DNA of 64,000 nucleotides, from contig CAWGGM010000011.1 in NCBI GenBank assembly GCA_963822115.1, forward strand, positions 124,001 to 188,000. The letters are read 5' to 3'. Shown one piece after another: positions 9,080 to 18,458 of the stretch. Origin of the DNA: CAWDXG01 sp963822115 (lineage in GTDB: Bacteria; Myxococcota_A; Polyangia; Polyangiales; Polyangiaceae). The notes under the pieces were generated by a model. It was not told where the DNA came from, made no database searches, and saw only the letters and a program-made list of their open reading frames with translations. The stretch's first letter is position 1. Each line of letters opens with the position of its first letter. Position numbers and translations under genes: made by a program.

Positions 9080-9541
9080 TCAGTGCCCCTGCTTGACGTA
9101 CACCCAGATGATCAAGAACAGCAGCAGCCCGACCCCGGTGAGCAGCAGATAGCGGGCGAGCGGATCGGGATCGATGCGGCGCCGCAGCTCCTGCGCCGCG
9201 TCGCGCACCTCGGGATCGTCGGTGCGCTCCGCCAGCTCCGGCGCCTCGCGTCGCACCGTCGCGTAGTCGCCCGCCTCGAACGCCTCGATCAGCGGCTCGA
9301 GCTCGGGATCGTGCGGGAACGCCAGCAGGAAGGCCGGACGGTCGCGCCCCTGCGCGTCGCGCGCAGGCCTGAGCTCCGGCTCCTCCTCGGGCTCGCGGCG
9401 CTTCTTCCGCTTCCTTTTCTTCTTCTTGCGTGGGCGCTCCTCCGCGCCGGCTGCTTCCATTTCCCCAACAGCAGCGTCGAGGACGGCCTCGTCAGGCTGC
9501 TCCTCTTCGGGAGGCGTGTCGGCTTGCTCGGCGTCGGCCAT
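9080..9541 (-). CDS. Tail-anchored membrane protein with Lys/Arg-rich stretch
   Basis: A 153-residue protein with no recognised family. It opens with an acidic segment (MADAEQADTPPEEEQPDE), followed by a striking basic run (RPRKKKKRKRKKRREPEE, about residues 38-55). A helical acidic domain comes next, and then one C-terminal membrane helix (YLLLTGVGLLLFLIIWVYV) with only four residues after it. That topology suggests a tail-anchored protein with a cytoplasmic charged domain. The basic run could bind acidic lipid, nucleic acid or a polyanionic protein. It lies 20 bases downstream of the MBOAT gene, so the two are probably co-transcribed. The open frame continues upstream, but only as overlap with the MBOAT coding region. 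Confidence 0.68.
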   Translation of the reverse strand: MADAEQADTPPEEEQPDEAVLDAAVGEMEAAGAEERPRKKKKRKRKKRREPEEEPELRPARDAQGRDRPAFLLAFPHDPELEPLIEAFEAGDYATVRREAPELAERTDDPEVRDAAQELRRRIDPDPLARYLLLTGVGLLLFLIIWVYVKQGH

Positions 9542-9561
9542 CGATCGGCCCCAAGCTACCC

Positions 9562-11406
9562 CTAGAACTGGAAGTACACAAAGGGCACGGCCTTGGCGGT
9601 CGCGACTTTGCGCAGGGCGAGGGCCGCGCAGAACAGGGCGAGCCCCTGGGCGGGCGCGGGCAGGCGGATGAACGCCTGGCGCGCGGCGATGTACCAGCGC
9701 TCGGGCGCCCAGTGTGTCACGAGCCCGACGGCCAGCACTCCGAGCACGGTCGGTGCGAGATTCGGGTGGTAGTGCGACAACGTGCCCATGCGCGAGAACA
9801 TCAGCCACGCGCGGCTGAAGGTCGGCGAACGGAAGAAGACCCACGCCACGCACACGAAGTGGAACGTGAGCAGCACCTTCACCGCATGGAAGATGTGCGC
9901 GCGTCCGAACTTCTGGTCGGCCAGGCGCGGCTCGGCGCGCATGCGTTCGCGGTAGGGGTGCTCTTCACCCGCGGGACCATCGCGTGCGGCTCTGCGCTTC
10001 TGCCGCGCCTTCTTCCACTCCTGGTAGTAGCGCGTGATGGCGAGCAGCCCGCCGTGCAGCCCGCCCCACACCACGAACGTCCAGTTCGCGCCGTGCCACA
10101 ACCCGCCGAGCAGCATCGTCAGCATCAGGTTGATGTAGGTGCGCCGCTTGCCTTTGCGGTTGCCGCCGAGCGGGATGTACAGGTAGTCGCGCAACCACGT
10201 GGACAGCGAGATGTGCCAGCGGTGCCAGAAGTCGGCGATGTCCGGCGCCTTGTACGGCGCGTTGAAGTTCAGCGGGAAGCGCACGCCGAGCAAGAGCGCC
10301 GAGCCGATGGCGATGTCCGTGTAGCCGGAGAAGTCGCAGTAGATCTGCACCGCGTAGCAGAGCACCGCGACGTAGACCTCGAGCGCCGAGTACTGCATCG
10401 GCGCGTCGAACACGCGGTCGATGAAGTTGACCGCCAGGTAGTCCGCGATCGCCACTTTCTTCATCAGGCCCGTGGCGATCAGAAACAGTCCCTCGCTCGC
10501 CTCGTTGGTGTTCCAGCGCGCCGGGCTGCCGAGCTGGGGCAAAAGATCGCGCGGGCGCACGATGGGGCCGGCGACCAGGTGAGGGAAGAACGCGACGAAC
10601 GAGATGTACTCGAGGTAGCTCTTGTGGGGCTTGATATCGCCCCGGTACACGTCGATGACGTAGCTCATCGACTCGAACGTGAAGAAGCTGATGCCGATCG
10701 GAAGCGCGATGCGCAGCGCAACGGGGGTTGGATGGAAGCCCATCGCACCGAACGCGGCGAACGCGGTGTCGATCCCGAAGTTGAAGTACTTGAAGATGCC
10801 GAGCACGCCGAGGTTGAGGATCACCGTGGCGGTCAGCCAGGTGCGCCGGACGCGGGGGCGCTCCTCGCCGCCGATGGCGCGGCCCAGGAGGTAGTCGATG
10901 GTCGACGAGCCCCAGATGAGCGGCAGGAAGCGCCAGTCCCAGTACGCGTAGAAGACGTAGCTTGCGCCGAGGATGAACAGCAGTCGCGTCTTCTTGGCGC
11001 GGATCACCGCGTAGGCCACGAGCGGCCCGACGATCGCCAGCGGCACCGTCCACCACAGCGACGTGCCGAGTGGAACGCCCAGGCCGCGCAATCCCAACGA
11101 GAGCGGGTCCGCGCCGAGCCTGCGCTCGGTCAAGAACGTCAGCGCGACGAAGTTGACGACAATGGACGCGGCGGCGAAGCGCACCGACGGTCCCTGTTCC
11201 TCGTCGACGCGCTGGCAGAGCGAGTAGGTCAGCGCAAAGGCGACGACGGTCAGGCCGCCGGAGAGCAGCGTCGGCTTGCCGGCCAGGGCGAAGCCCAGCA
11301 CGCCGAACCAGGGCAGCAGGAGCTTGTAGCGCCGGTTGACCAGCACCCACGAGACGACGAAGACAATCCCGAAGAACTTCGCGTAGGCGAGGGTGTTGAA
11401 CAGCAC
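9562..11406 (-). CDS. MBOAT-family O-acyltransferase (AlgI/DltB-like)
   Basis: A 614-residue polytopic membrane protein of the MBOAT family, which moves acyl groups onto hydroxyls of surface polysaccharides or lipids; AlgI acetylates alginate. Diagnostic segments are DFWHRWHISLSTWLRDYLYI and, about 35 residues later, GLWHGANWTFVVWGGLHG, which contains the invariant catalytic His of the family. FYAYWDWRFLPLIWGSS is also typical. About ten or more membrane helices are visible. The start is a GTG. No AlgJ/AlgX-type SGNH partner is adjacent; instead a K/R-rich membrane protein and a lipoprotein follow. The acceptor is unknown. The C-terminal half has a basic loop (KKARQKRRAARD) longer than in AlgI. 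Confidence 0.92.
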   Translation of the reverse strand: MLFNTLAYAKFFGIVFVVSWVLVNRRYKLLLPWFGVLGFALAGKPTLLSGGLTVVAFALTYSLCQRVDEEQGPSVRFAAASIVVNFVALTFLTERRLGADPLSLGLRGLGVPLGTSLWWTVPLAIVGPLVAYAVIRAKKTRLLFILGASYVFYAYWDWRFLPLIWGSSTIDYLLGRAIGGEERPRVRRTWLTATVILNLGVLGIFKYFNFGIDTAFAAFGAMGFHPTPVALRIALPIGISFFTFESMSYVIDVYRGDIKPHKSYLEYISFVAFFPHLVAGPIVRPRDLLPQLGSPARWNTNEASEGLFLIATGLMKKVAIADYLAVNFIDRVFDAPMQYSALEVYVAVLCYAVQIYCDFSGYTDIAIGSALLLGVRFPLNFNAPYKAPDIADFWHRWHISLSTWLRDYLYIPLGGNRKGKRRTYINLMLTMLLGGLWHGANWTFVVWGGLHGGLLAITRYYQEWKKARQKRRAARDGPAGEEHPYRERMRAEPRLADQKFGRAHIFHAVKVLLTFHFVCVAWVFFRSPTFSRAWLMFSRMGTLSHYHPNLAPTVLGVLAVGLVTHWAPERWYIAARQAFIRLPAPAQGLALFCAALALRKVATAKAVPFVYFQF

Positions 11407-11563
11407 GGGGCAGAGGCCTCACCCAGCCCCTTAGAAAACCCCGGGCCCCGAGTCGAGCGCCAAACTCCCCGCCCGGCCGCTTTCCCGGAGCGGCCGCGGC
11501 GGATCGCGGGCTCCGGCGTGGCAGTTGACGGCTGCCCGCAAGTCCTCAAGGCTTCGGGGGGCC

Positions 11564-12076
11564 ATGCTCAAACGGCTGATCATCGGCCTGATCGAAGGCG
11601 TGCTGCTCGGCGGAGTGCTGGGGCTCCTGCTGGTGAAGGGGCTGGGCATGGCCACGCTGGGTGTGTGGGCGGCGTATGGGCTCGCAGTGGTCGTGGGCGT
11701 GCTGTCCGGGCTGGTGGCCGGCAAGCCGATCTGGGCGCAAGGCGCGCGTGTCGAGGCGTCGCTCAAGGCCGTGGTGGGCGCGCTGCTCGGCGCCGGGCTG
11801 ATGTACGCGATGCGGCGCTGGCTCGGGCTCCACCTCGACCTCGGGCAGTTCGGGCAGGGAACGGTCGCCCAGCTGCCCATCGTCAGCCTGCCGATCGTCG
11901 CCACGGTCCTGTCCATGCTCTACGAGCTGGACAACACCGGCGACGACGAAGACGACGCGGAGACTCCCGCCACGGCGGACAAGAAGCGCGTGGCGTCGGG
12001 CGGGGCCGGCGATGCACGGGCCGAGCTCGAGGCCGAGCTCGAAGAGCCCGCCAGGAAGACCCGACGCAGGGGTTGA
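11564..12076 (+). CDS. Small multi-spanning membrane protein, unknown
   Basis: A 170-residue membrane protein with roughly four helices: GLIEGVLLGGVLGLLLV, LGVWAAYGLAVVVGVLSGLVAG, VVGALLGAGLMYAM and LPIVSLPIVATVLSMLY. A hydrophilic acidic tail follows (NTGDDEDDAETPATADKK) with alternating charged helices. The Gly-rich helices suggest close helix packing. The chosen ATG has a run of G residues (GGGGG) just upstream as ribosome site. It ends 5 bases before the polysaccharide deacetylase start, so the two are co-transcribed. Function not recognised. Confidence 0.75.
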   Translation: MLKRLIIGLIEGVLLGGVLGLLLVKGLGMATLGVWAAYGLAVVVGVLSGLVAGKPIWAQGARVEASLKAVVGALLGAGLMYAMRRWLGLHLDLGQFGQGTVAQLPIVSLPIVATVLSMLYELDNTGDDEDDAETPATADKKRVASGGAGDARAELEAELEEPARKTRRRG

Positions 12077-12081
12077 TCGCC

Positions 12082-12879
12082 GTGCCGCCCGCACGCATCA
12101 CGCTCTGGGTCGCCAGTATCGGCGGCGTCGGTCTGATGTTGCGCTCGCTTGTCGTGGGGCCGGTGCCGTGGTGGGTCGCCACGTTCGCGTTCCTCGCGTA
12201 CGCCACCTTTGCTGCGATGGGCGTGATCTTCCCGCAGCTGGAGATGTACGGCGACGTGGTGTGCCACGGAGACGAGGGGGCCAGTGGCGTCGCGCTGACC
12301 TTCGACGACGGACCCCACCCGCGCACCACCCGCGCCATCCTCGGGATCCTCGCTCGCGCCGGGCACAAGGCGACGTTCTTCGTAGTGGGGCGCAAGGTCG
12401 AGCAGCATCCGGAGGTCGTGCGCGAGATCCACGAAGCGGGACACTGGCTGGGGCTGCACGGCTACGAGCACGATAGGCTGTTTTCCTTCAAGCCGCCGAA
12501 GCACGTACAGGCGGATATCGAGCGGACCCAGGACGTTGTCGAGCAGGTGTGCGGCGTTCGCCCGGTGATCTTCCGTCCACCCGTCGGTCACGTCAGCTCG
12601 CGCACCGCAGTGGGTGCCCGCCGCGCCGGCGTCACGCTGGTGGCCTGGTCGGCGCGTGGTTTCGACGGCAGGCCGGGTGCCCGCCCCGAGCGCGTGCTCG
12701 ATCGCATCGAGCCGCGGCTTCGAAACGGCGCCATCGTGATGCTGCACGATGCAGCCGAGCGCGACGACTTCGAGCCGGTCGCGGCGGAAGTGCTGCCGCG
12801 TCTCTTGCAGGCGATGGACGAGCGGGGGCTCAAGAGCGTGTCCGTGGAGGATCTGCTCGACGTGGAGGACGAGGCGTAG
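12082..12879 (+). CDS. Polysaccharide deacetylase (NodB-homology, CE4) membrane-anchored
   Basis: A 265-residue carbohydrate esterase family 4 enzyme that removes N- or O-acetyl groups from polysaccharides. Two N-terminal membrane helices precede the NodB domain. Motif 1 is ALTFDDGPHPRTT (catalytic base and metal Asp); motif 2 is HEAGHWLGLHGYEHDR, whose two His residues match the H-x-x-x-H metal ligands; motif 3 is IFRPPVGHVS; the late motif IVMLHDA is also present. All key residues are visible. The GTG start at 12082 lies 5 bases after the preceding stop with AGGGG upstream. Together with the nearby MBOAT enzyme it suggests surface-polymer acylation and deacylation, which is inference. Confidence 0.9.
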   Translation: MPPARITLWVASIGGVGLMLRSLVVGPVPWWVATFAFLAYATFAAMGVIFPQLEMYGDVVCHGDEGASGVALTFDDGPHPRTTRAILGILARAGHKATFFVVGRKVEQHPEVVREIHEAGHWLGLHGYEHDRLFSFKPPKHVQADIERTQDVVEQVCGVRPVIFRPPVGHVSSRTAVGARRAGVTLVAWSARGFDGRPGARPERVLDRIEPRLRNGAIVMLHDAAERDDFEPVAAEVLPRLLQAMDERGLKSVSVEDLLDVEDEA

Positions 12880-12940
12880 CGGTACGCGCGGGTGCGTCGG
12901 CTCTGCGTCGTTGTCGGCGCACAACAGCGCGGCCGCGCGC

Positions 12941-13381
12941 CTACGGATAGTGCGCGTGCAGACAGGCGTTGTACGCGCTGGTTTCGCTCTGGCAGTAGCT
13001 CTGGTCGAGCGCGGCGAAGCCGTCCTGGTCGCAGTACCAGCTGCTCTTCGGTTGTGTCGCAGCGCAGGAGTTTTCGGCCTCGAAGCTGGAAGCGCAGTCG
13101 GGAAACTGCTTGCCGAGACCGTCGCAGGTGGCAAGGCAGTCGTTCATCACGTCGTTCGCGCAGCCCATGGAGAGCGCGGTGGCGCAGAAGTCGATGCAGC
13201 TCGTGTCGGTCCCCGCTTCGGCTTCCGTCGAAGTATCGCTGCCCGCGTCCACGGAGCCGCCGCTCCCGCCTTCTGCAGCCGCATCCCCCGGCGCGCCGCC
13301 TCCGGCGACGACGTACGTGCCTCGTCGCCCTCCGCAGCCGCATACCAGCAGAACGCACCAGAAGAGCGCGTGTCGTGCCAC
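12941..13381 (-). CDS. Cys-rich lipoprotein
   Basis: A 146-residue predicted lipoprotein with signal MARHALFWCVLLVCGC, a Gly/Ser/Asp-rich linker, and a C-terminal domain with about ten Cys residues (SCIDFCATALSMGCAND, DCLATCDGLG, CAATQPKSSWYC, CLHAHYP). The pattern resembles small Cys-knot modules in myxobacterial surface proteins. The frame runs on upstream into the pseudokinase gene without a stop, but a GGAGG site in front of the GTG at 13381 and the signal peptide mark the true start. It lies 8 bases after the reconstructed pseudokinase stop at 13390, so the two form an operon. Confidence 0.74.
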   Translation of the reverse strand: MARHALFWCVLLVCGCGGRRGTYVVAGGGAPGDAAAEGGSGGSVDAGSDTSTEAEAGTDTSCIDFCATALSMGCANDVMNDCLATCDGLGKQFPDCASSFEAENSCAATQPKSSWYCDQDGFAALDQSYCQSETSAYNACLHAHYP

Positions 13382-13389
13382 CCCGCCTC

Positions 13390-15199
13390 CTACGGCGCGC
13401 TCCGCGGGTGCATCACGTTCTCGAGCAGCTTCTCGAACTCGTGGGGTTCGCTGCCGTCCGGGCGACCCTTCTGCCCGTACCGGGCCTGCTGCCTGTGAGC
13501 GAATCTCGCAGCTGATGTCTGCCGAGAAGGCCTGCAGCTGCTGCTCGGGGTCCTTGCCTTCCGACACCTGCGTGGCCAGGCCGTTGAGCGCCGCGGCCAT
13601 GGACTGGCAACCCGTCGACGGCGCCGGCAACGTGAGCGGCGCGGCGTCGGGGCAGCACACGCCGCGCACCGCGGCGAACTCTGCCATCTCGTACCAGGTC
13701 AGCGGGCTGAACAGCTGCATCGCCGGCGTGATGCTCTGGCGATTCGCGGCCTTCACGACGTCGCGGTGCAGGCGCTGGCCACCGGGTCGCGGGTCGTTCG
13801 TCTGGCACACCCAGTCCAGGTCGGGCGTTATCGCAAACGAGAACGCCGGCAGATGGCGGCCGACGCAGGTTGCCACCGACTCGTGCGCGGCTGCTGCCGA
13901 CGCGGAGGGCTCCGGCGCCGCGGACGCGGCCGCTGCTGGCGTAGCTGGGGGCGGCTTCGGGAGCGGCGGAACGCCGTGCGTGTGCTTCACCGGACCGCGT
14001 GCGCTCGTACGTGCCCGCGTGTGCTGACCGGCTGGCGCCCTGTTGTGACGAAGCAGTAGAAAGGCTGCGCCGGCCACCACGACGGCCGCTGCCAGCCCGA
14101 GACCGAGCCGCGCGTTCGACGAGGCCCCCGCCGGTTCGCGCGTCAAGCCTGCGTTGGAGTCCACGCGGGCCGGCAGCGCGCCCTTGCTCGGCGGCGCGTC
14201 CTCGCTCGGCGGCGCGTCCTCGCTCGGCGGCGCGTCCTCGTCCGGCGGCGCTTCGCTCAGGTGCCCCTTACCGATGATGATCTCCGGGTGATGGCTGTCG
14301 TGTTGCGCCGGCTTGTCGGCGTCGGGTGGCGGCTCGCTGGGCGTCGCTTCGCCGACCTCGATCTCCGGTGCGTCGCTGTTGAAACGCGGCGGAGGCCGAC
14401 TCGACGGCAGCACCGCGCGGCTCCAGGCGTAGCGCCTGCCATCCGGTTCCGACTCGCGTTGCTCGTTGCGTTCCAGCCAGCACCTCAGTGGGTGGCGCAT
14501 GGACGCGATGCGCGCGCTGCGGCGGTTCGGATCCGCTGCCAGAGCCTGCGCGACGATCCCGCCGAGCACGTCCTCCTCGATACCGGCATCCTGCAGTTGT
14601 TCCGGGGCGGAGATGCCCGTTACCGGGGGCGCGCTGCCGGTCAACATCTCGTAGAGCAGCGCGCCGGTCGCCCACAGGTCGTCTTCCGGCGCCGGGGCCG
14701 CGTCGGCGCGATCCGGAGCGCGGTAGCCCGGCGGTTCGCGCGACGCCGGTCCGGGCAGGAGGATCATGCCACTCGAACGGTCCGGTTCGAGCACAACGTT
14801 GTCGGGCGATACTGCGCCATGGGTCAGACCTGCCCGGTGCAACACCGTCAGACCTTCGGCGATCCGGAGCGCGGTGCGCACCGCGTCGACTGCACCCAGC
14901 GGCCCGACCTTGGAAATCTGTGCGGATAAGCGCGTTCCGGGGACGTCCTCGAACACGCCGAACGTCCCTTTCTGCACCGAGACCGTGACGAGAAATTCGG
15001 CTAGCGCGGGGTGTTCGACGGCCGCAGTGGCCCAGGCGAGCGACTGCGACGCGGGCAGCTCGACGATGCGGACCTTCTGGTTGGTCTCGGTTTCCACCGC
15101 CAGGTACGCGCGGCCCGGGCGCTCGGCGCACAGCACCTCCTCGATCCGGTAGTCGGATGCGAAGAGCGCGCCGGGACGGATGCTGCCCTTGCCGTTCAC
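13390..15199 (-). CDS. Membrane pseudokinase, one apparent frameshift near 13504
   Basis: A 602-residue protein after removing one extra base at 13504. Residues ~15-260 are a Ser/Thr-kinase fold starting DYRIEEVLCAERPGRAYLAV. The catalytic-loop equivalent reads THGAVSPDNVVL (no HRD), there is no DFG (SGMILLPGP), and the beta-3 Lys is missing (KVRIVEL), so it is a pseudokinase. A Pro/Ser/Asp-rich linker with an 18-bp DNA repeat, one membrane helix (LGLGLAAAVVVAGAAFLLL), an Ala-rich linker and a ~140-residue periplasmic domain with several Cys follow. Past the frameshift the natural C-terminus is GQKGRPDGSEPHEFEKLL up to a stop at 13390. The GTG start overlaps the EAL gene stop (GTGA) with GGGAG upstream. 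Likely a docking protein in the EAL pathway. Confidence 0.78.
14187..14255 (-). repeat. 18-bp tandem repeat inside the pseudokinase linker
   Basis: Three perfect 18-bp units (14187-14204, 14205-14222, 14223-14240) plus a degenerate fourth encode repeats of (S/P)-E-D-A-P-P type in the Pro-rich linker before the membrane helix. In-frame length variation is expected here. Confidence 0.85.
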
Positions 15200-16911
15200 C
15201 CGGTCTCCCTCGGCGGTGGCGGACGCGAGCGCAGCGCGCCGTCCCTGGCAGATCTGGCGCCGAAGAAGGAGTCGCGCCACTGCTCGAAGTCAGGCACGTG
15301 CATCGGCCGTGCGTGCAGAAAGCCCTGCACCGCGTCGCAGTGCAGACTGCGCAAGAACTCCTGCTCGCCGTGCGTCTCGACGCCCTCGGCGATCACCTCG
15401 AAGGCCAGGCTGTGGGCGAGCGCCATGATGGAGCTGGTGATCGCGACGTTCTCCGCGTCGATGGGCAGACCGCGCACGAACTCGCGGTCGATCTTGATGG
15501 CGCTCATCGGGAAGCGCTTGACGTAGCTCAGCGAGGCATAGCCGGTTCCAAAATCGTCCACTGCGATCTTCACGCCGAGCTGGCGGAGCGACGACAGGGC
15601 GTTGCGGATCTCCGCGGTGCTTTCCAGCAGCAGGCCCTCGGTGAGCTCGAGGCCGAGCAGTGCAGGCGGCAGCTTGGACTCGGCCAGCGCATCGCGGACC
15701 AGTTGCTCGATGTCGACATGCTCGAACTGGCGTGCCGAGACGTTCACGCTGACGCAGATCGGGCGGTTGTCGCAGTTCCAGGCCTGGGCCTGGCGGCAGG
15801 CTTCGCGCAGCGCCCACTCGCCCACTTCGGTGATGCGTCCCGACTGCTCCAGCACCGGGATGAACTCCGACGGCGGAACCGGGCCGAGCTCGGGGCTGTG
15901 CCAGCGGAGCAGCGCCTCGGCTCCGACCAGCAGCTCGTTTTCCAGGTCCAGCTGCGGCTGGTAGACCAGCGAGAACTCGCCGCGCTCGAGCGCGCCGGTG
16001 AGCCCGCGCTGCAGCGCCAGACGGCGTGCCGCCTGGTGATTCGGGGCGTGCGACCTGAAGCGGAACACGCGCCCGCCGGCGGCGCGCGCCGCCTGCATGG
16101 CGAGCTTGGCGCCCTTGAGCACTTCGCCGGCCTCGGTGCCGTCGTCGGGTGACAGCGCGATGCCGACGCTGACCGTCGGCTCGAGCGCCTTGCCCCCGAT
16201 CACCACCGGCGCGTCCATGCGCTCGAGGATGCGATCCGCGGTGCGCGCGACCGTGGGGCCGGAACCGACGTCGTCGAGCAGCGCAACGAAGCGGGAACCC
16301 AGCCGGAAGACGCGCGCGCTGTCGCCGAGTAGGTTGGTGAGCAGGCGTTCGAAGTCCGCCAGTGCCGCGCTCGCGTCCTCGAACACGCTGGTGCGCGGTG
16401 ACAGCTGCTCGACGCCCAGCGACAGCACGGCGAATGCGCTGTTCTGCGCGCTGGCGTGGGTCAGCGCTTCGCGCAGTGCCCGGATCGAGCCACTCGCGCC
16501 GGCCAGGTCCAGCGAGAGATCGGCGTTGTCGCCCGAATCGCGCGAGCGGCGCGCGAGGAGTCGCCGGACCGCCCGCTCCAGCACGCCGGGCCCCAGCTCC
16601 TCCAGGATCAGGACGTCCGCGGCGCCGCGCTGCAGCGCCTCGGCTTCCCGCTCGAGGTCCAGCGTGTCGAGGATCGCGATCACGCGGGCCTCTGCGCCGG
16701 AGCTGGCCGCGGCATCGAGCAGCATCCGCATCTGCGAAGGCTTTGGCCATGCGATGAAATAGACGTCGTGGCGCCCCGCCTTCAGCGTGGTCCGGCACGC
16801 TTCGAAGTCGTTTTCGGGGTGGACGCGCCGGTCCCCGGATCCGCCGGCGGACAGCAGCGAACAGATGCGTTGTGAGGCCTGGGGCTCGGCGCACACGGAA
16901 ATGCGCAGCAC
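15196..16911 (-). CDS. REC-like / degenerate GGDEF / EAL c-di-GMP phosphodiesterase
   Basis: A 571-residue cytosolic protein. Residues 1-125 resemble a response-regulator fold. A GGDEF-like domain follows whose signature is lost (FRLGSRFVALL where RxGGDEF should be), so it cannot make c-di-GMP. The C-terminal ~250 residues are an EAL domain with its catalytic set: AEALLRW, VSVNVSARQF (metal Asn), LELTEG, VDDFGTGYASL, IKIDREF, IAEGVET and AVQGFLHA. It should hydrolyse c-di-GMP. A perfect TATAAT (16918-16923) lies only 6 bases before the GTG start and no ribosome site fits, so the mRNA may be leaderless. The stop overlaps the pseudokinase start. Confidence 0.9.
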   Translation of the reverse strand: MLRISVCAEPQASQRICSLLSAGGSGDRRVHPENDFEACRTTLKAGRHDVYFIAWPKPSQMRMLLDAAASSGAEARVIAILDTLDLEREAEALQRGAADVLILEELGPGVLERAVRRLLARRSRDSGDNADLSLDLAGASGSIRALREALTHASAQNSAFAVLSLGVEQLSPRTSVFEDASAALADFERLLTNLLGDSARVFRLGSRFVALLDDVGSGPTVARTADRILERMDAPVVIGGKALEPTVSVGIALSPDDGTEAGEVLKGAKLAMQAARAAGGRVFRFRSHAPNHQAARRLALQRGLTGALERGEFSLVYQPQLDLENELLVGAEALLRWHSPELGPVPPSEFIPVLEQSGRITEVGEWALREACRQAQAWNCDNRPICVSVNVSARQFEHVDIEQLVRDALAESKLPPALLGLELTEGLLLESTAEIRNALSSLRQLGVKIAVDDFGTGYASLSYVKRFPMSAIKIDREFVRGLPIDAENVAITSSIMALAHSLAFEVIAEGVETHGEQEFLRSLHCDAVQGFLHARPMHVPDFEQWRDSFFGARSARDGALRSRPPPPRETG

Positions 16912-16917
16912 AGGGCC

Positions 16918-16923
16918 ATTATA
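16918..16923 (-). promoter_or_regulatory. Consensus -10 box directly before the EAL gene
   Basis: TATAAT on the minus strand sits 6 bases upstream of the GTG start codon. Transcription would begin at or next to the start codon. No good -35 hexamer is visible at 16-18 bases spacing. Confidence 0.45.
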
Positions 16924-17034
16924 GTCACAAGTTACAGCCCACTGCCGGCGGACCGGTCCGGCCGCATGGACGACCTGGGGATCCGTCCAGGGTTGCGGCA
17001 GTTCCGCCGCGCGGCTGCCAGGACCCGCCCGTCC

Positions 17035-17499
17035 CTATCCCACACCGTCACCAGTTCCGGAATGCGCCTTGATCGGCACTTGTCGGCCGCCGTTGACCGA
17101 AAGGAAGTCCGCGAGGCTGGAGAGTGCGGCGGGCCAGGCGTAGCCGTCGCCCTCGCGCGGCAGCAGGGCGACCCCACTGATGGCGGTCAGATCGATGGGC
17201 CCGTAGACGTGGGGGAACAGCGCTGCCTCGCGCAGATGCGCGGTGCCGCCACCAGCAATCGGCACGGGCGCTTCGTAGCGAAGCTCGGCGCCAAGACGGG
17301 CCGGATCGATGCGGAGCAGGCAGAGTGGCTCGGCCAGCCCCGCGAAGTAGTCGCGCGCCACCGACAGCACCACCTCTCGCGTAGCGCAGTGCACGAACCC
17401 GTCGGCTTCGAGTCGCGGCGGCGAGTAGAAGCCGCCCGCTATTCCCCCCAGGAAATCACTCTGTGAGGTCAGGTGGTAGACGAACGTGTCGGTGGCCAT
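17035..17499 (-). CDS. DUF952 family protein
   Basis: A 154-residue single-domain protein of the DUF952 family. The hallmark order is visible: FVYHLTSQSDF at the start, then LEADGFVHCATREVVLSVARDYF, CLLRIDPARLGAELRYE and FPHVYGPIDLTAI near residue 100. Members are small cytosolic proteins of unknown activity, sometimes fused to glutathione-transferase-like domains. It starts 57 bases after the stop of the broken KAS III-like gene and runs in the same direction, so it may be the third gene of that operon. The C-terminus is a short hydrophilic tail. Biochemical role unknown; the family assignment is firm. Confidence 0.85.
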   Translation of the reverse strand: MATDTFVYHLTSQSDFLGGIAGGFYSPPRLEADGFVHCATREVVLSVARDYFAGLAEPLCLLRIDPARLGAELRYEAPVPIAGGGTAHLREAALFPHVYGPIDLTAISGVALLPREGDGYAWPAALSSLADFLSVNGGRQVPIKAHSGTGDGVG

Positions 17500-17556
17500 G
17501 TGCTCGGCGTACCGCGCTGGATCGCGGCTGTCGAGCGCGAGGCCCGGGAGCGATGC

Positions 17557-18458
17557 TCAGCCCGGACGCCTGTAAAGCGCGAGCCCGACGCTGATTCCGG
17601 CGCCGACGGTGACGAACAGCACGTGCTTTGCTTCGGCGAGACGACCGCTGCGTTCGGCGGCTTCCAGGGCGGCGATCGGGCCGGCGGTGTGCACGCCGGA
17701 GAGCTCCGCGGTGACCCGGGCGACACGGTCCGCTGGCAGCTCGAGCCGGCGTACCAGCATGTCGGGAAATCGCTCCGGCAGCTGGCTCGGCACGATCAGG
17801 TCGAACGTCCCGCACGTGCATGTTCATGCGATCGAGGAAGCGCCGCGTGGAAGCCACAGCGCACTCGACGGCGCGATCGGCGTAGCCAGGCTGTTCGTCG
17901 ATGAACAGCACATTGTGCCCGCCTCTCAGCCGCCGTTCTTCCCAGCCGATCCTTGCGCTCAGCAGCGACTCGAACTCGGGATAGGTGTCGAACGCGAAGT
18001 CGACGAAGCCGACATCCTCCCCGCCGGGCACGAGCAGCATCGCGCCGCCCACGTGCGCGAACGGAAACCCGGGGACGACCGTGCCACCTGGATGCGCGTC
18101 GCTGGCCACCACCAGACCCAGGTCGATGCTGTCGGCGAGGAATCCATCCAGCAGATAGAGCGCTGTGACCACGCCGGCGCCGCCGTTGGAGACGTTCGAA
18201 CGAAAACGTGCCGTGCGCTTCGCGCCAGCGTCGGGTATTCGCGCCGACATCCTCCTGGATGAGCGCGGCCAGCGCCGGCTCGCCGAGATTGTCGTTGCGG
18301 TACACGCCCGCGTTCACGAGCAGGTCGAGGTCCGCGGCGGCGCGCCCCGCTCGCTCCAGACAGGTGGCGATGGCGGCGTCGGCGAGCTTGAGCGCACCCT
18401 GCGCAAAGGGCTCGTGGTGCCCGCGTACGGTTGCAAAGCTTTCAATCAGTGCGCCCAT
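17557..18458 (-). pseudogene. KAS III-like protein without catalytic triad, two apparent frameshifts
   Basis: Removing one base near 18195 and one at 17806 restores a 299-residue ketoacyl-ACP-synthase-III fold. Recognisable parts are MGALIESFATVRG, LVNAGVYRNDNLGEPALAAL, FSF(D/E)VSNGGAGVV, PGFPFAHVGGAMLLV, FDLIVPSQLPERFPDML and HTAGPIAAL. The catalytic Cys position is Gly93 (SNGGAG instead of SNACAG), the catalytic His is Ser224 (VPSQ instead of IPHQ), and the Asn is also changed (GVHTAG instead of GNTAS). So even the repaired protein cannot condense by the KAS mechanism. The ATG at 18458 overlaps the end of the active paralog by 17 bases. It is either a non-catalytic partner subunit disrupted by sequence error, or a decaying gene. 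Confidence 0.72.

Noticed and set aside
9430..12879. Single 1149-codon plus-strand gene ending in the deacetylase
   Set aside because: Only the last 265 codons match a protein family; the rest is antisense to the MBOAT gene. The GTG at 12082 has its own ribosome site.
12941..15280. One 779-residue fusion of pseudokinase and lipoprotein
   Set aside because: A lipoprotein signal with GGAGG and GTG lies inside it, and the better pseudokinase C-terminus ends at 13390 in another frame, so the fusion comes from the one-base shift.
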